Shown: positions 7,637 through 20,000 of the stretch, piece by piece
Layout of the letters: the number at the start of each line of letters is the position of its first letter
Position numbering within the stretch: position 1 is the first letter of the stretch
IMG/VR virus record: IMGVR_UViG_3300010885_052864
Location: 1-31,291 of that record
Length of the DNA stretch: 31,291 nt
Origin: a virus
Reading direction: 5' to 3' (one strand)
Notes under the pieces: generated by a model
Seen by the model: the letters and a program-made list of their open reading frames with translations, nothing else
Told to the model about the DNA's origin: nothing
Database searches by the model: none
Made by a program: the position numbers and the translations under genes

Positions 7637-7644
7637 CATAAATA
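7637..7644 (+). promoter_or_regulatory. T4-type late promoter octamer CATAAATA before gp6
   Basis: The octamer differs from the T4 late consensus TATAAATA only in the first base and lies in one of the few intergenic gaps (7611-7663). Transcription would start near 7650, giving a leader of about 14 bases before the gp6 ATG. The same octamer recurs at 26399. A T4-like late sigma factor (gp55 type) is assumed, not seen. Confidence 0.6.
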
Positions 7645-7663
7645 ATCTACAAGATGGATTATT

Positions 7664-10600
7664 ATGGCAAAAACTACTAGACAAACTGCGGTATTTGGTG
7701 TTGAGGATTGGAAACGAATCTATCAAACCTACCAAGAAGCCAACTTCCAAAGTTATGACTTTGAAACTCTTCGCAAGAGTTTTGTTGATTACATACGACT
7801 GTACTACCCAGAAACATTCAACGACTACATTGAGTCTAGTGAATTTATTGCCTTACTAGATGTGATGGCGTTTATGGGTCAGGCCTTGGCCTTCCGTACA
7901 GATCTCAACACTCGTGAAAATTATCTAGACACTGCTGAACGTCGTGACAGTGTGGTCAAACTTGCTAACCTAGTCAGCTACACCCCCAAGCGTAACACAG
8001 AAGCATCCGGATACCTCAAAGTATTTTCAATTCAAACCACAGAAAACATTGTGGACTACAACGGCATTAACCTGAGCAACATCACTGTTAACTGGGCCGA
8101 TCCAACCAACTTTGACTGGCAAGAACAGTTCACTGCTATCTTGAATTCTGCGCTGGTTGATACACAACGTTTCGGCCGGCCCGGCAACAGAACCATCATC
8201 AACGGAATTCGCACAGACGAATACACTGTTAACTTGTTGCCTGGCTTCTTGCCAGTGATCCCCTACAGTTCTGTCATTGATGGCGTCAACATGCCATTTG
8301 AAGCAGTCAGTGCCACAGCCACTGGCCTCGGCTATGTATACGAACCCAGCCCACGTCCCAATGGACAATTCAATGTGTTGTTCCGTAACGACCAATTGGG
8401 TTTTGCTAGTGCCAACACAGGTTTTTTCTTCTTGTTCAAGCAAGGAGTACTGCAAAACCAAGACTTTAACTTGCCAGAGCGCATTGCCAATCGTGCAGTG
8501 AACATCAACATCGAAGGTATCAACAACACTGATCGTTGGTTGTATCAGTTGGACAACGTGGGCACCATTAGCCGAGAGTGGGAGTTTGTTGAAAGCGTGT
8601 ACACTGCTGCCGCTGAACAGCTCACAACACTGCGTCCAATATATTCAGTTACCAGCAGAGCCAACGACCAGATCACCATGAACTTTGGTGATGGTGTGTT
8701 CTCTGAAATTCCTGTTGGCACTTTCCGTGCTTATGTTCGTGCATCAAACGGATTGCAGTACATTATCAATCCAGAAGAAATGCAAAATGTCTTGCTGAGC
8801 ATTAGTTACGTTAGTCGCACAGGACAACTGGAAACACTCACAATGACATGTGGTATCACTGAGCCAGTGAGCAATGCTCTTGCTCGTGAAACACTGGACG
8901 AGATCAAGCAACGTGCTCCTGCTCGTTACTACACACAGAACCGCATGGTCAATGGCGAAGACTACAACAACTTTCCATTTACCCAGTACAATTCAATTAT
9001 CAAAAGCAAAGCATTGAACCGTGCGTCAATTGGCACAAGTCGATACCTTGACCTGGTTGACAACACTGGAAAATATTCAAGTACCAACACATTCTCCAGC
9101 GACGGTGCCTTGTACGAATACAATGCGCTGCCTACATTCTTGTTCTCGTGGTTGACCACAAACGAAATCAGTGATGTTCTCACCAACCAGGTTGAAGTGA
9201 ACTTGGCCAACAGTCCGGCCAAACAATTTTACTATGCCAATTTCCCTCGCCCCTCGTTGATACCACTAGCAGTGACCTGGAACGAAAGCACAACACTGGC
9301 CAACGAGACCACCGGCTATTTTAAGAATTCTGCAGGAAACCCAGTGCCACTGGGAATATATGCCAGCAACAACATGAAATACGTTCAAACTGGCAGTTTG
9401 GTCAAGTTTGTTCCACCTTCGGGCTATTACTTTGATGCCAACAATAAATTGGTATTGGGAGTTCCTACTCGAGCAGATGAAAAGTTAGTAGTCTGGGCCG
9501 CGGCACAGGCCATATACAACGACGGAACAAATCAAGGCGCAGGCAATTTTAGCAACGGTGTTGGGCCTGTAGTTCTTAATAATTTTGTGCCTACTGGTGC
9601 AGTTTGCAGTCAGGTTATTCCATTGTTTGTCACAGACCTAGGAACTGATGTGCGTAACAGTGCTGCCGCACAGATTGAATTGTATCGCAATTTTGGACTA
9701 GGTTATAATAATCTAACCAAAACTTGGTACCTGATTACTGCAAACAATCTGGACATTGATGCCACTTGGAGTCAAACATACGCAGGTGATACATCTGGCA
9801 CAAACTTAGATGCCAGCTGGTTCTTACAGTTTGTAACTGATGGCGAATCGTACACAGTTACCAGTCGAGCACTGAACTACTACTTTGGTAGTGTGTTACA
9901 AACACGCTTTTTCTTCTACGGCGATGAACAAATTTATGACAGTCGCACCGGAACCACCATTCGCGACTTTGTCAAAGTGTTAAAAACCAACAGCAGGCCT
10001 GATTCAAACTTGCCGCTTGAAAGTGACGTTTCACTGCGCATTATTGACCAGCCAGTTCAACCAGACGGCTATGTTGATGACTATCAAGTACTGGTTTCTT
10101 GGCAAGACAACGATGCCGACGGCGTGCCAGATGATCCAGACTTCTTCAGCACAATTGTTGCCCCCACTGTGAACCCTACAACTAAACAAGTATTCTTCCA
10201 GCAGATTGTGGACTTTGACAATCTTCAGCGATATGTATTAGTAGAGCCCGGAGTTATCAACTCTCAGTATGCCACACTGGACGACATTGAATTGGTAAAA
10301 GCACAGTATGTGGTTGGACAGGTATTCTATGCCTACGGTGTGTACAATACCACAACACTCACATATACTACACCACCGGCATTTTATATCTTGTCGTTGA
10401 CCAACACAGGCACCACTGAACTTGTGACAACAAATGATTACATAACTCGCGTTGGACGACAAGACTTGGCTTTCCAGTACAGACATAACAGTGCATTGAC
10501 CAATCGCATTGATCCTGGTTCAACCAACATCATCGATGTCTACGTGGTCACTCAAGCATACTACACAGCATATAGAAATTATATTGTAGATTCAACTGGA

Positions 10601-11098
10601 ACTGTTCCAGAGCCAGATCCGCCATCCCTAGATGCACTAACCACTGAGTATGCAGGACTACAAGACTATAAAATGATTTCTGACAATATGATCATTAACT
10701 CAGTTGACTTTAAGCCATTGTTTTGCGCCAAGGCCGCACCGGAGTTACGTGCAACTATCAAAGTGATTCGTACCAGTGGATCTACAGCATCGGTCAGCGA
10801 AATAAAGAGTTTGGTGGTGTCATTCATCAACAGTTATTTTGCAATTGAAAATTGGAATTTTGGAGACACATTCTACTTCTCAGAACTGTCAGGATACCTG
10901 CATCAGAACATTGGTGACGTAGTGAGTTCTGTGGTACTGGTTCCAATCAGTCCGCAAAAGAGCTTTGGTGACCTGTACGAAATACGTTCTGCACCAAATC
11001 AAATTTTTGTCAACGCAGCCACAGTGGCAGACATTCAAGTGATTGAAGCACTAACCAGCACAAACCTTAAAACTGCCCCTGGCAGCGGAGTAATTTAA
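7664..11098 (+). CDS. 6: Baseplate wedge subunit gp6 (enlarged)
   Basis: This 1144-residue protein begins with a segment diagnostic for gp6 of T4-like phages (FVDYIRLYYPETFNDYIESS, then FIALLDVMAFMGQALAFRTD and RRDSVVKLANLVSYTPK, residues about 45-110). A baseplate-J-like section follows (FGDGVFSEIPVGTFRAYVR about 342-360; DEIKQRAPARYYTQNRMVNG about 413-432). The C-terminal domain contains KSLVVSFINSYFAIENWNFG and DTFYFSELSGYLHQNIGDVV. gp6 dimers form the inner iris ring of the baseplate. T4 gp6 is 660 aa; the extra length lies mainly in the middle (about 460-960), which is beta-rich and resembles neither T4 nor its neighbours at sight. The gene stands behind a late promoter and shares one base with the giant gene that follows. 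Confidence 0.9.
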   Translation: MAKTTRQTAVFGVEDWKRIYQTYQEANFQSYDFETLRKSFVDYIRLYYPETFNDYIESSEFIALLDVMAFMGQALAFRTDLNTRENYLDTAERRDSVVKLANLVSYTPKRNTEASGYLKVFSIQTTENIVDYNGINLSNITVNWADPTNFDWQEQFTAILNSALVDTQRFGRPGNRTIINGIRTDEYTVNLLPGFLPVIPYSSVIDGVNMPFEAVSATATGLGYVYEPSPRPNGQFNVLFRNDQLGFASANTGFFFLFKQGVLQNQDFNLPERIANRAVNINIEGINNTDRWLYQLDNVGTISREWEFVESVYTAAAEQLTTLRPIYSVTSRANDQITMNFGDGVFSEIPVGTFRAYVRASNGLQYIINPEEMQNVLLSISYVSRTGQLETLTMTCGITEPVSNALARETLDEIKQRAPARYYTQNRMVNGEDYNNFPFTQYNSIIKSKALNRASIGTSRYLDLVDNTGKYSSTNTFSSDGALYEYNALPTFLFSWLTTNEISDVLTNQVEVNLANSPAKQFYYANFPRPSLIPLAVTWNESTTLANETTGYFKNSAGNPVPLGIYASNNMKYVQTGSLVKFVPPSGYYFDANNKLVLGVPTRADEKLVVWAAAQAIYNDGTNQGAGNFSNGVGPVVLNNFVPTGAVCSQVIPLFVTDLGTDVRNSAAAQIELYRNFGLGYNNLTKTWYLITANNLDIDATWSQTYAGDTSGTNLDASWFLQFVTDGESYTVTSRALNYYFGSVLQTRFFFYGDEQIYDSRTGTTIRDFVKVLKTNSRPDSNLPLESDVSLRIIDQPVQPDGYVDDYQVLVSWQDNDADGVPDDPDFFSTIVAPTVNPTTKQVFFQQIVDFDNLQRYVLVEPGVINSQYATLDDIELVKAQYVVGQVFYAYGVYNTTTLTYTTPPAFYILSLTNTGTTELVTTNDYITRVGRQDLAFQYRHNSALTNRIDPGSTNIIDVYVVTQAYYTAYRNYIVDSTGTVPEPDPPSLDALTTEYAGLQDYKMISDNMIINSVDFKPLFCAKAAPELRATIKVIRTSGSTASVSEIKSLVVSFINSYFAIENWNFGDTFYFSELSGYLHQNIGDVVSSVVLVPISPQKSFGDLYEIRSAPNQIFVNAATVADIQVIEALTSTNLKTAPGSGVI

Positions 11099-14000
11099 TG
11101 GCCACAGTGAGAACGGTAGATTTTCTACCAGAGATATTCCAGACCTCTACCAACAAGCAATTTTTAGCTGCCACACTGGACCAGTTGGTCCAAGAGCCAC
11201 AGTTTAAAAAGACACAAGGATATGTTGGACGTCGTGTAGGTCCAGGTGTAAATGCTGACGATAGATATGTTGTAGAACCTACTCGAGCTCGCACAGATTA
11301 TCAATTAGAACCTGGCGTGGTGTTTAGGAAAACTGATTCCACAGTGATCAAGGACGCTGTTACATATCCTGGCATCACTGATGCTCTAGGCACACAAGGT
11401 GCTTTTGTTGATCAAAGTGAACGACTCTATACCAGCGAATACTATACCTGGGATCCGCAAATCAACTGGGACATGTTTGTAAACTACGGTCAGTACTACT
11501 GGTTGCCCAGTGGTCCACCGTCGGTCACTGTGGGCGGCACAGCAGTTCCAATCACTGCTGATTACACAGTCACAAGAGAGAATGGTGTATACACATTTTC
11601 AAACTATACCGGACCAAACCCTACAATTACATTATTGCGTAACGGAAATTATACATTCACTGTGGCACAGAACGCAACAGAAACAGTGAACTATCGCGTC
11701 ACGGCTGCCACAACATCGGCATACATCATTGATTACTTGCCAAATCCAGCACTGACCTTGGTGCGCGGCAACACCTATGTGTTCGATTTGAATCTGGGCG
11801 TAGTATCGCCATTTTGGATCAAGACCGCTCCGTCACAGGGTCGTACTGATCAATACAACACTGGTGTAAGTCGCAACGGTGCAAATGTAGGCAACATTAC
11901 ATTCACTGTGCCACAAGACGCACCCAACACCTTGTACTATGCAAGTGAAACACAGTTCAACATGCAGGGCACATTGACCATTGTTGACGGTACTCCTGGA
12001 ACAGGTCCAGGTTTTTGGATTCAGGCAGAACCAGGTGTCGAAGGCGTACTGCCTTATGCACCTAACATTTCTAGTAGAGATGTGTTGGGAGTAACCAACA
12101 ATGGCGAAGATCTCGGAGTCGTTGATTTTGATGTTCCTGAATCTACTGCACAGAGTTTTTACTATGGCTTGACCAGTATTGATCCTGTTGACTTGGCTAC
12201 CACGTTAACATTTGATCAAATTAACAATGTTTTCTTATCTGAGTTTTTTACAGAGAACCCAACAGGCATTGATGGCATTAAAGAGTTAGATGGTCGCACC
12301 GTGGTTTTTCTTAACACAGGCGACGAAGGATGGCAAGTTGTCAGTCAATTTGATCCATTGCCCGGTTCTGGCATTGGAATTGGCAGCTACGACAGCACAC
12401 CATTTGCAGAATCAGTTCCACTTGACCTAGCCGAACGTTATAGTGTATGGCAAATAACCTACGTGACATCATCAGGTGGCCAGCAGTACATTCAATTAAA
12501 TCCAGTATTGTCGATCACTGAATTGGAAAAGTTTACTATTGCCTTTGGTACTCAATATTCAAACACCGGATGGTACAAAAATGCCGAAGGATATTTTGAA
12601 GCGATTCCTCTGTTGACAGCAATCAAGGATACATTGTACTATCAAGACGGAACAGACCCTGGAATTTTTGGGCAGATACGGTTGCTTGACCAAGACAATT
12701 CAACCACTACCTATATCGATGATATCATTGGTAAAAAGAATTATACCAGTTCAAACGGTGTGGTGTTTACCAACGGACTCAAAGTTCAATTTCGTGGTAC
12801 CACTGTGCCAGCTGAATACGAGAATCAAGAATACTATGTTGAAGGCGTGGGCACAGCAATTAAACTATTGCTGGTCAGTGATTTTGTCACGCCTGAGCCA
12901 TACACACAAAATGCACTGGTTCCATATGATAGCCTGGCATATGACGTTGGCAACTATGATGCTTCGTTAAATGCACCACTCTTTCCAGAGTATCTTACAA
13001 TTGGTCGTGCCAGTCCAGATCTAAATGCGTGGACACGTAGTAACCGTTGGTTCCACATTGATGTTATCAATGCTGCTGCGGCATACAACAACACAACACC
13101 AACCACAAGCAACATCCAACGTGCTAAACGTCCTATTATAGAATTTAATGCAGGCACACGCTTGTATGATTTTGGAACGCAAGGAAAACTTCCAGTTAAT
13201 ATTGTTGATTTCGGTGTTACAGATGCACTGAGTACCATCAACGGATCACTGGGCTACGGTGTTGATGGATACGAATTTGTCAACGGCACTCGTGTAATTT
13301 TTGCAGCAGACACTGATCCAGAAGTAAGAAATAAAATTTACGTTGTGAATTTCATCACACCCGACACAGTGCCACCGCTGATTGCACAACCTATCATTGA
13401 TCTAGTTCCGGCTGCTGACTCTGCTGTGCTGGTTGATCAAACTGTAGTCACACTCAGCGGATTAACCACACAAGGCACCAGTTACTACTATGATGGTGTT
13501 GCCTGGATAACAGCACAACAAAAGACAAAGACAAATCAAGCGCCATTGTTCAACGTGTACGATTCTGCTGGCGTCAGTTTTGGCGACCGTGCCAAGTATC
13601 CCAGCTCTACATTTGCCGGCACCAAGTTATTCAGCTATGCCACTGGAACAGGTGCCACGGACACTGTGTTGGGATTGCCACTGCGTTATCTAAGTATAAA
13701 CAACATTGGCGACATTGTATTTGATAATAATTTTTATACAGATGAATTTATATATGTTGTAAACAATACTTCACAGACTGTTAAAATAAGTGACGGTTAC
13801 TCGTATCAGTATGCTAGCAGAATCGTCTATGAACGAGAGCTTGGTTGGCAAGTGGCTGCAACTCCCAGTTTAATTCGTCAACAATTCCAGTTTACATACG
13901 ACGGATCTCCGTTGAGATTTGATATCGTTATACCTGAGAACACAGTTGTTCCTCCAATACAACTTTACGTGGCCAGCACGTACATTTTGCCTTCAGAATA

Positions 14001-17000
14001 CACAGTAACAAGAACCACAACCACAACCACGATTGTATTGAGTAACATCTATACACCTGGGTCAATCGTCGAAGTCCAGGTTCTAAGCAACACGCCGAGC
14101 GCCAATGGATTTTATCAAGTACCAATTAATTTGGCCAATAATCCGTTCAACGTCAATAGTCCTTACTTTACTTTGGGAACTATACGAACACATTACGAAA
14201 GTATTGCTAGAAATCTAGTAGACTTTTCAGGTGTGATCAACGGTGCAAACAACACACGAGACCTAGGCAACATTGGCCGTTACGGTACAACCATACTGGA
14301 ACAGAGTGCGCCATTGACTCTGGCCGGCTTCTTTATGAGAAGCAGTGAGTACAACATCTTTAAGTCGTTAGAGTTCAACGATAGAGAATACACCAAGTTT
14401 AAAAACAGACTGTTAGAAAATACCATTCGCGGCGAATGGGGCAATTTGACAACAAGCGAAATTCTTGATTTGGTGGTGACTGATTTAAACATTGGCAAAA
14501 CTAACATAAACAGTTTCTACTACAGCGATATGTTGCCCAGTGGCAATGTGTACACAGACACTGTGTACACAGTGACCCCAATCACAGTTGGCACATTTGA
14601 CACACTACAAACACACACATTTACTTCTGCAAACTTCCTGGGACTGTTGGTGTATCTAAACGACACACTGCTCACACTGAACTCAGACTACACAGTATCA
14701 GCAGACAGTCCAACGCTGACTGTTACTGTTACGTTGGCAGTGGGCGATGTAGTTACTGTTCGTGAGTATGCCGACACTGCCGGAAATTATGTTCCTAATA
14801 CTCCTACCAAGATGGGTCTGTATCAGGCATATAAACCTGAAATGTTCCTAGATGAAAACTATGTAAACCCAACTGTTGTTATCCGCGGACACGATGGCAG
14901 TATTACCGCTGCCTTTGGTGACATACGCGATGACATCCTATTGGAATTTGAACGCAGAATTTTCAACAATTTAAAGACCGAAGGTAATCCAGTACCAATT
15001 CCACCCGAAGAAGTGATTCCCGGATACTTCCGCACAACTGATTACACGCAGGCCGAGATCACAACTATCCTGGGCGAAAGTTTCTTGACCTGGGTAGGAC
15101 AAAACAAACTAGATTATAAAACACAGCAGTACATTGCCAACAATCCATTTACCTACAACTATAGCCAGGCTGGCGATAAAGAAAAAGATTTGCCATTACT
15201 GGGAGCCTGGCGCGGTATCAGTAGATATTTCTATGATACACTGAGTCCTAATTATACTCCGTGGGAAATGTTGGGCTTTAGCCAACAGCCTGCATGGTGG
15301 GAAACACGCTATGGTCCTGCGCCATACACACAGGATAACTTGGTGTTATGGGACGATATACAGGCGGGCATTGTTGCTGATCCAGCTGGTCCGTATATCA
15401 GACCCGACTTCGTAAGACCAAACTTGTCAACTTATTTTATACCCACAGGTACAGAAGGCCAGTTACTGGCTCCATTGGACAGTGTGGTTGGACAATACAA
15501 TCCCAATGCATTCCGTAAGAGCTGGGTTGTTGGCGACGGCGGCCCTGTTGAGGCTGCATGGTGGACCAGCAGTAGTTATCCATTTGCTGTGATGCGCCTG
15601 TTGGCGCTGACACGCCCGGCAAAATTCTTTAGTTTGTTTGCAGACCGAGATCTTTACAAGTACAGTACAGAATTTGAACAGTACCTGTACAATGGTCGAT
15701 ATCGACTAGATGCCAGTGGTGTCCAGGTATACGGCGGCAACGTTAACATATCAACCGGTGTTGTCACACCTGTCAGCAAGGCCAGTTATATCAACTGGAT
15801 CGTTGACTACAATCAACAGCTAGGTATCAATTCAACACAGGCACTAGAAGAAGCACTAGCAAATCTTGACGTGCGATTGTGTTGGAGAACTGCAAGTTTC
15901 ACAGATAAACAATATCTCAAAATATACACAGAGAGATCCAGTCCCGACAGTTTGAATTCAAGTTTACTGTTGCCCGACGAAAGTTATGACTTGATGTTGT
16001 ATAAAAACTCACCATTTGCCACTGTGGCATATAGTGCAGTGATCATTCAGCTGACCGATGCAGGATATGCAGTATTTGGATACAGCACAATTGATCCGTA
16101 CTTTGACATTTATGCAAGCCGCACCAGCGGCGAGTTGCAGACCATCAGTGCCGGCGGCAGCACAGTGCGTGTTCCAAAACAATACACCAACGATATTGTG
16201 CAAGTTCCATATGGATTTGTGTTTACTAACCAATCAAGTGTGGTTGATTTCTTGTTGAGCTATGGACAATACTTGACCACTCAGGGTCTAGTGTTTGACA
16301 CACGAGAAAACGGTTACACACTGGACTGGAAACAGATGGCCAGCGAGTTTCTTTATTGGGCAAATCAAGGCTGGGCTGTTGACAGTTTAATTAATTTAAA
16401 TCCGGCAGCACTGCAATTGACTGCGGAAAGACCCGGAGCAGTGGTTGACAGCATCAGTGTTCAAAATCCAGAAAACATGTTGTTAGATCAAAACCGTACA
16501 CCGTTTGATGCTAGAAATTTGGTAATTGAACGATTAGAAAATAGATTTACAATCACGGGCACAAACAATCAGGCAATTGCCTATGTAAAATTACAATTTA
16601 TCAACTATGAGGACATTGTAATACTCAACAATGTCAGTATCTTTGCTGACTTGATCTACAATCCTCCAACAGGCGCACGACAGAATCGTGTTTATGTCAG
16701 TGCTATCACCACCACTGAGTGGAACGGAACACTAAACGCACAAGGATTTGTGCTTAATCGGGACAATGTCAAAGAGTGGGCACCAAACATCAAGTATGCC
16801 AAGGGCGAAATTGTTCTTTACAAAAACCTCTATTGGTCTGCACAAGATATTATTCAGCCCAAGCGAGAATTTGCCTACTCTGACTGGGTCAAGAGTGACT
16901 ATACCAAGATACAAAAAGGCCTGTTGCCCAACATTGCAAACAAAGCAGACCAGTTGGAGAACAGTTACAACACACAAACTGCGAACCTTGAAGGCGACAA

Positions 17001-20000
17001 CGATCTATTGAGCTTTGGCCTAATTGGATTCCAGCCAAGAGATTATATGGTTGCGTTGAATCTTGATGACACCAGCCAGGTCAATCTGTATCAGCAATTT
17101 ATCAGCACCAAGGGCACGATACTAAGTGCTGAATTGTTCACCGGTGCCAGACTTGAAAAAGAGTCTGCAGATTATCAAATCTACGAAAACTGGGCTGTAC
17201 TTCGAGGCACGTACGGAGCAAACGCAAATCGCAGTTATGTTGAGTTACGATTAAATGAAGCACTGCTACAAAGTGATCCAGCCACTGTGCAAATAATTGA
17301 GCCAGGCGAATCAAGTTTGGCAAATCAAACTGTGTTGTTAAATGATGTATGGCGTGAAAGTTATAAATTAACTTCTCCTAATTTCTTAACCACTACCACA
17401 ACTGAGATAACTGACACAGCATTGCCAAGTGCAGGTTATGTCAATATCGACGACGTTGATATAACAGTATTCTCTTTAGATGATCCAACCAACATCAACG
17501 CAAACTTAGATACAATCGGCAACGGTACAAAAATCTGGGTCGCAAAAACCAACAGCTTTGACTGGAATGTATATCGTGCCACTCAAGTGCCAGGCAGAAT
17601 CTCCCGTGTAACTGACAACCTTGATGGCGCCAGTCTAGTGACATTCACACAGATACACAACTTATCCATTGGCGATATATTAATTGTGCGATTCTTCAAT
17701 GACTCTTTCAACGGTGTATATCGAGTACTGACCACTCCTACCCCAACCACTCTCACTGTGGCCTACACATTCCCCAATGGCAATCAAACTGTGATAACCG
17801 GTTCAGGCATAGGATTCTATCTTGACACCATGCGTGTTGCACAGGCCAGTGACATTGGCACACTGTCCTTTGCCAACGACTTGGTTCCTGGTGCCATGGC
17901 CTGGGTGGACAATAACGGCGCCGGCCTGTGGGAAGTGCTTGAAAAACAAGATGTTTTTACAGCCGGTATAAGACTCAAACCCAGTGGTGCATTGTTTGAC
18001 AGTGGCTATGGTACAAGTATCGCCCAAGCATACGAAAATATTGCAGCATTGGTTGGCGCACCCACATACAATTATGGCGTTGGAGCAATTTACCCTTATG
18101 TGCGTGGACCACGTAATATATACGAAGCAAGCGCAGTGCTAGAACTGGGAACTGCTGACACCGCAGGCTACGGTGGTGCATTGGATATTGGTTACCAAGA
18201 CTGGGCCATCGCTGGCGCTAGTGAAAGTTATAGTGGTGCTGGTTACGCAGTGGTACTGTACCGAGCACCTGACGGTAATACATTCTTGCAAACACAACTG
18301 TTATTACCACAAGATGATCCAGGCTATACCACAACTGCAGGTGGGTTTGGTTCCGCCGTGGCAATCAGCCGAGACGAACGTTGGGCGTACATTGGTGCTC
18401 CTGAACAAGATGCAGTGTATGCATACGGTCGTGTTGATTTAGAAATACAAGAAATTGAATACATTGGCAACAGTGTTACTACTGCATTTAATTACAGCGA
18501 TAATTTGGTGTTTGATCTAGCCGAGCCTGCACAGATAACCGTGACTGTCAATGGTGTAATTCAACAGTATAATGTTCAGTATACTCTAAATTCGTCAGCA
18601 GTGGTATTTAATAATCCACCTTTACAAGATTTACCAGTTGTGATAACACGAAATATGTTATCACAACTGGACACCGAAACCTATTACAATGTTGTTCAAG
18701 ACTCCACAGACGGCCCGGGCACACTGGCAGCATTCACAGTTGACCGTGTGCGCGGAGCATATTCAGTCACACTGACCAGTCCTGGCATTGCTTATCAAGT
18801 TGGAAATACACTCACAATTGATGCAGCCACAATTGGTGGTGGAACATCGCCGGCAAATGACCTAACCATCACAGTGGACACAGTTGATGCTTTTGGATCA
18901 ATAACCGCTTGGACGCCTGCGGGCTCAGGTGTTTCAAACACCTCTGTATTTGATCTAAGTACCACGCTGTACACTGCTACAACAATTAATTCTTTCAGTG
19001 TTCGTGTCAACGGAGTACTACAACGTCCCTACATTGATTATACATTTGCAGGAACCACATTGACTTTTGTTACAATACCAGCTGCTGACACCAAGATTGA
19101 GGTGGAAACTGGTTCATATTTTGCCTATGTTGAAACTATCACTGGTCCTGCAGGTTCTGGATTTGGAACAAGTGTAGCCACAGCCACAGATGGACAGCAG
19201 ATAATCATTGGTGCACCAACTGATGTAAACAATTCTTTAATCAACGGCAGTACATACGTGTACGATCGCAGTGTTGCAAGATATCAAGTTGGCATTGGCG
19301 AAACAGCAACAACAACTTTTACACTGCCCGCCGGGTACAATACTCCAGTGTCAGTGACGCTTAATAATGCGTTCTTAACTGATGCTGATCAGTTCATTGG
19401 CGGACAATTCACAGTGTCTGGCAATACTGTGACATTGGAAGATACTGTAACATTGTCAGTTGGCGACATAATTGAAATTGCCAGCAACATATTCCAACTG
19501 GTACAACAGATCACAATTAAAACGCCATTTGATCAAGCAAAGTTTGGCCAATCAGTTGACCTGTGTCCAAACAATTGCAGTATCTACACAGGTGCTCCAA
19601 TTGATGGCACTGTGTTACCAGGCGCCGGCAGTGTGCAACGCAATGTAAACCAAGCTCGCGTGTATGGTGTGATATCATCTCAGATTCCAAATCCGGTGTT
19701 AACTGTTGGCGATACACTGCGCATTGACAACTACGAAATTGTAATTCCGGCCAGCCCCAACAACACTGTTGCTGGAGTTGTTGCTGCCATTAACAGTGCC
19801 AACGACGGTGTTGGCATTCCCAATGTACGAGCCTCTGCTCCTGGCGATTTGTACTTTACTGCCAATGGTTTTACAAAAACATATGACATTGGTGTAACTT
19901 ACTCACAATACGCCACTTACAACCCATTGGTATATGTCAACACCGTAATTCAAGTTCTCAATGTTGACTACACCTACAACAACAGCACTGGCGTTATTAG

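Noticed and set aside
14547-14576. Repeated TGTGTACACA palindromes
   Set aside because: They lie inside the giant gene and simply encode a repeated Val-Tyr-Thr; there is no sign of a regulatory role.
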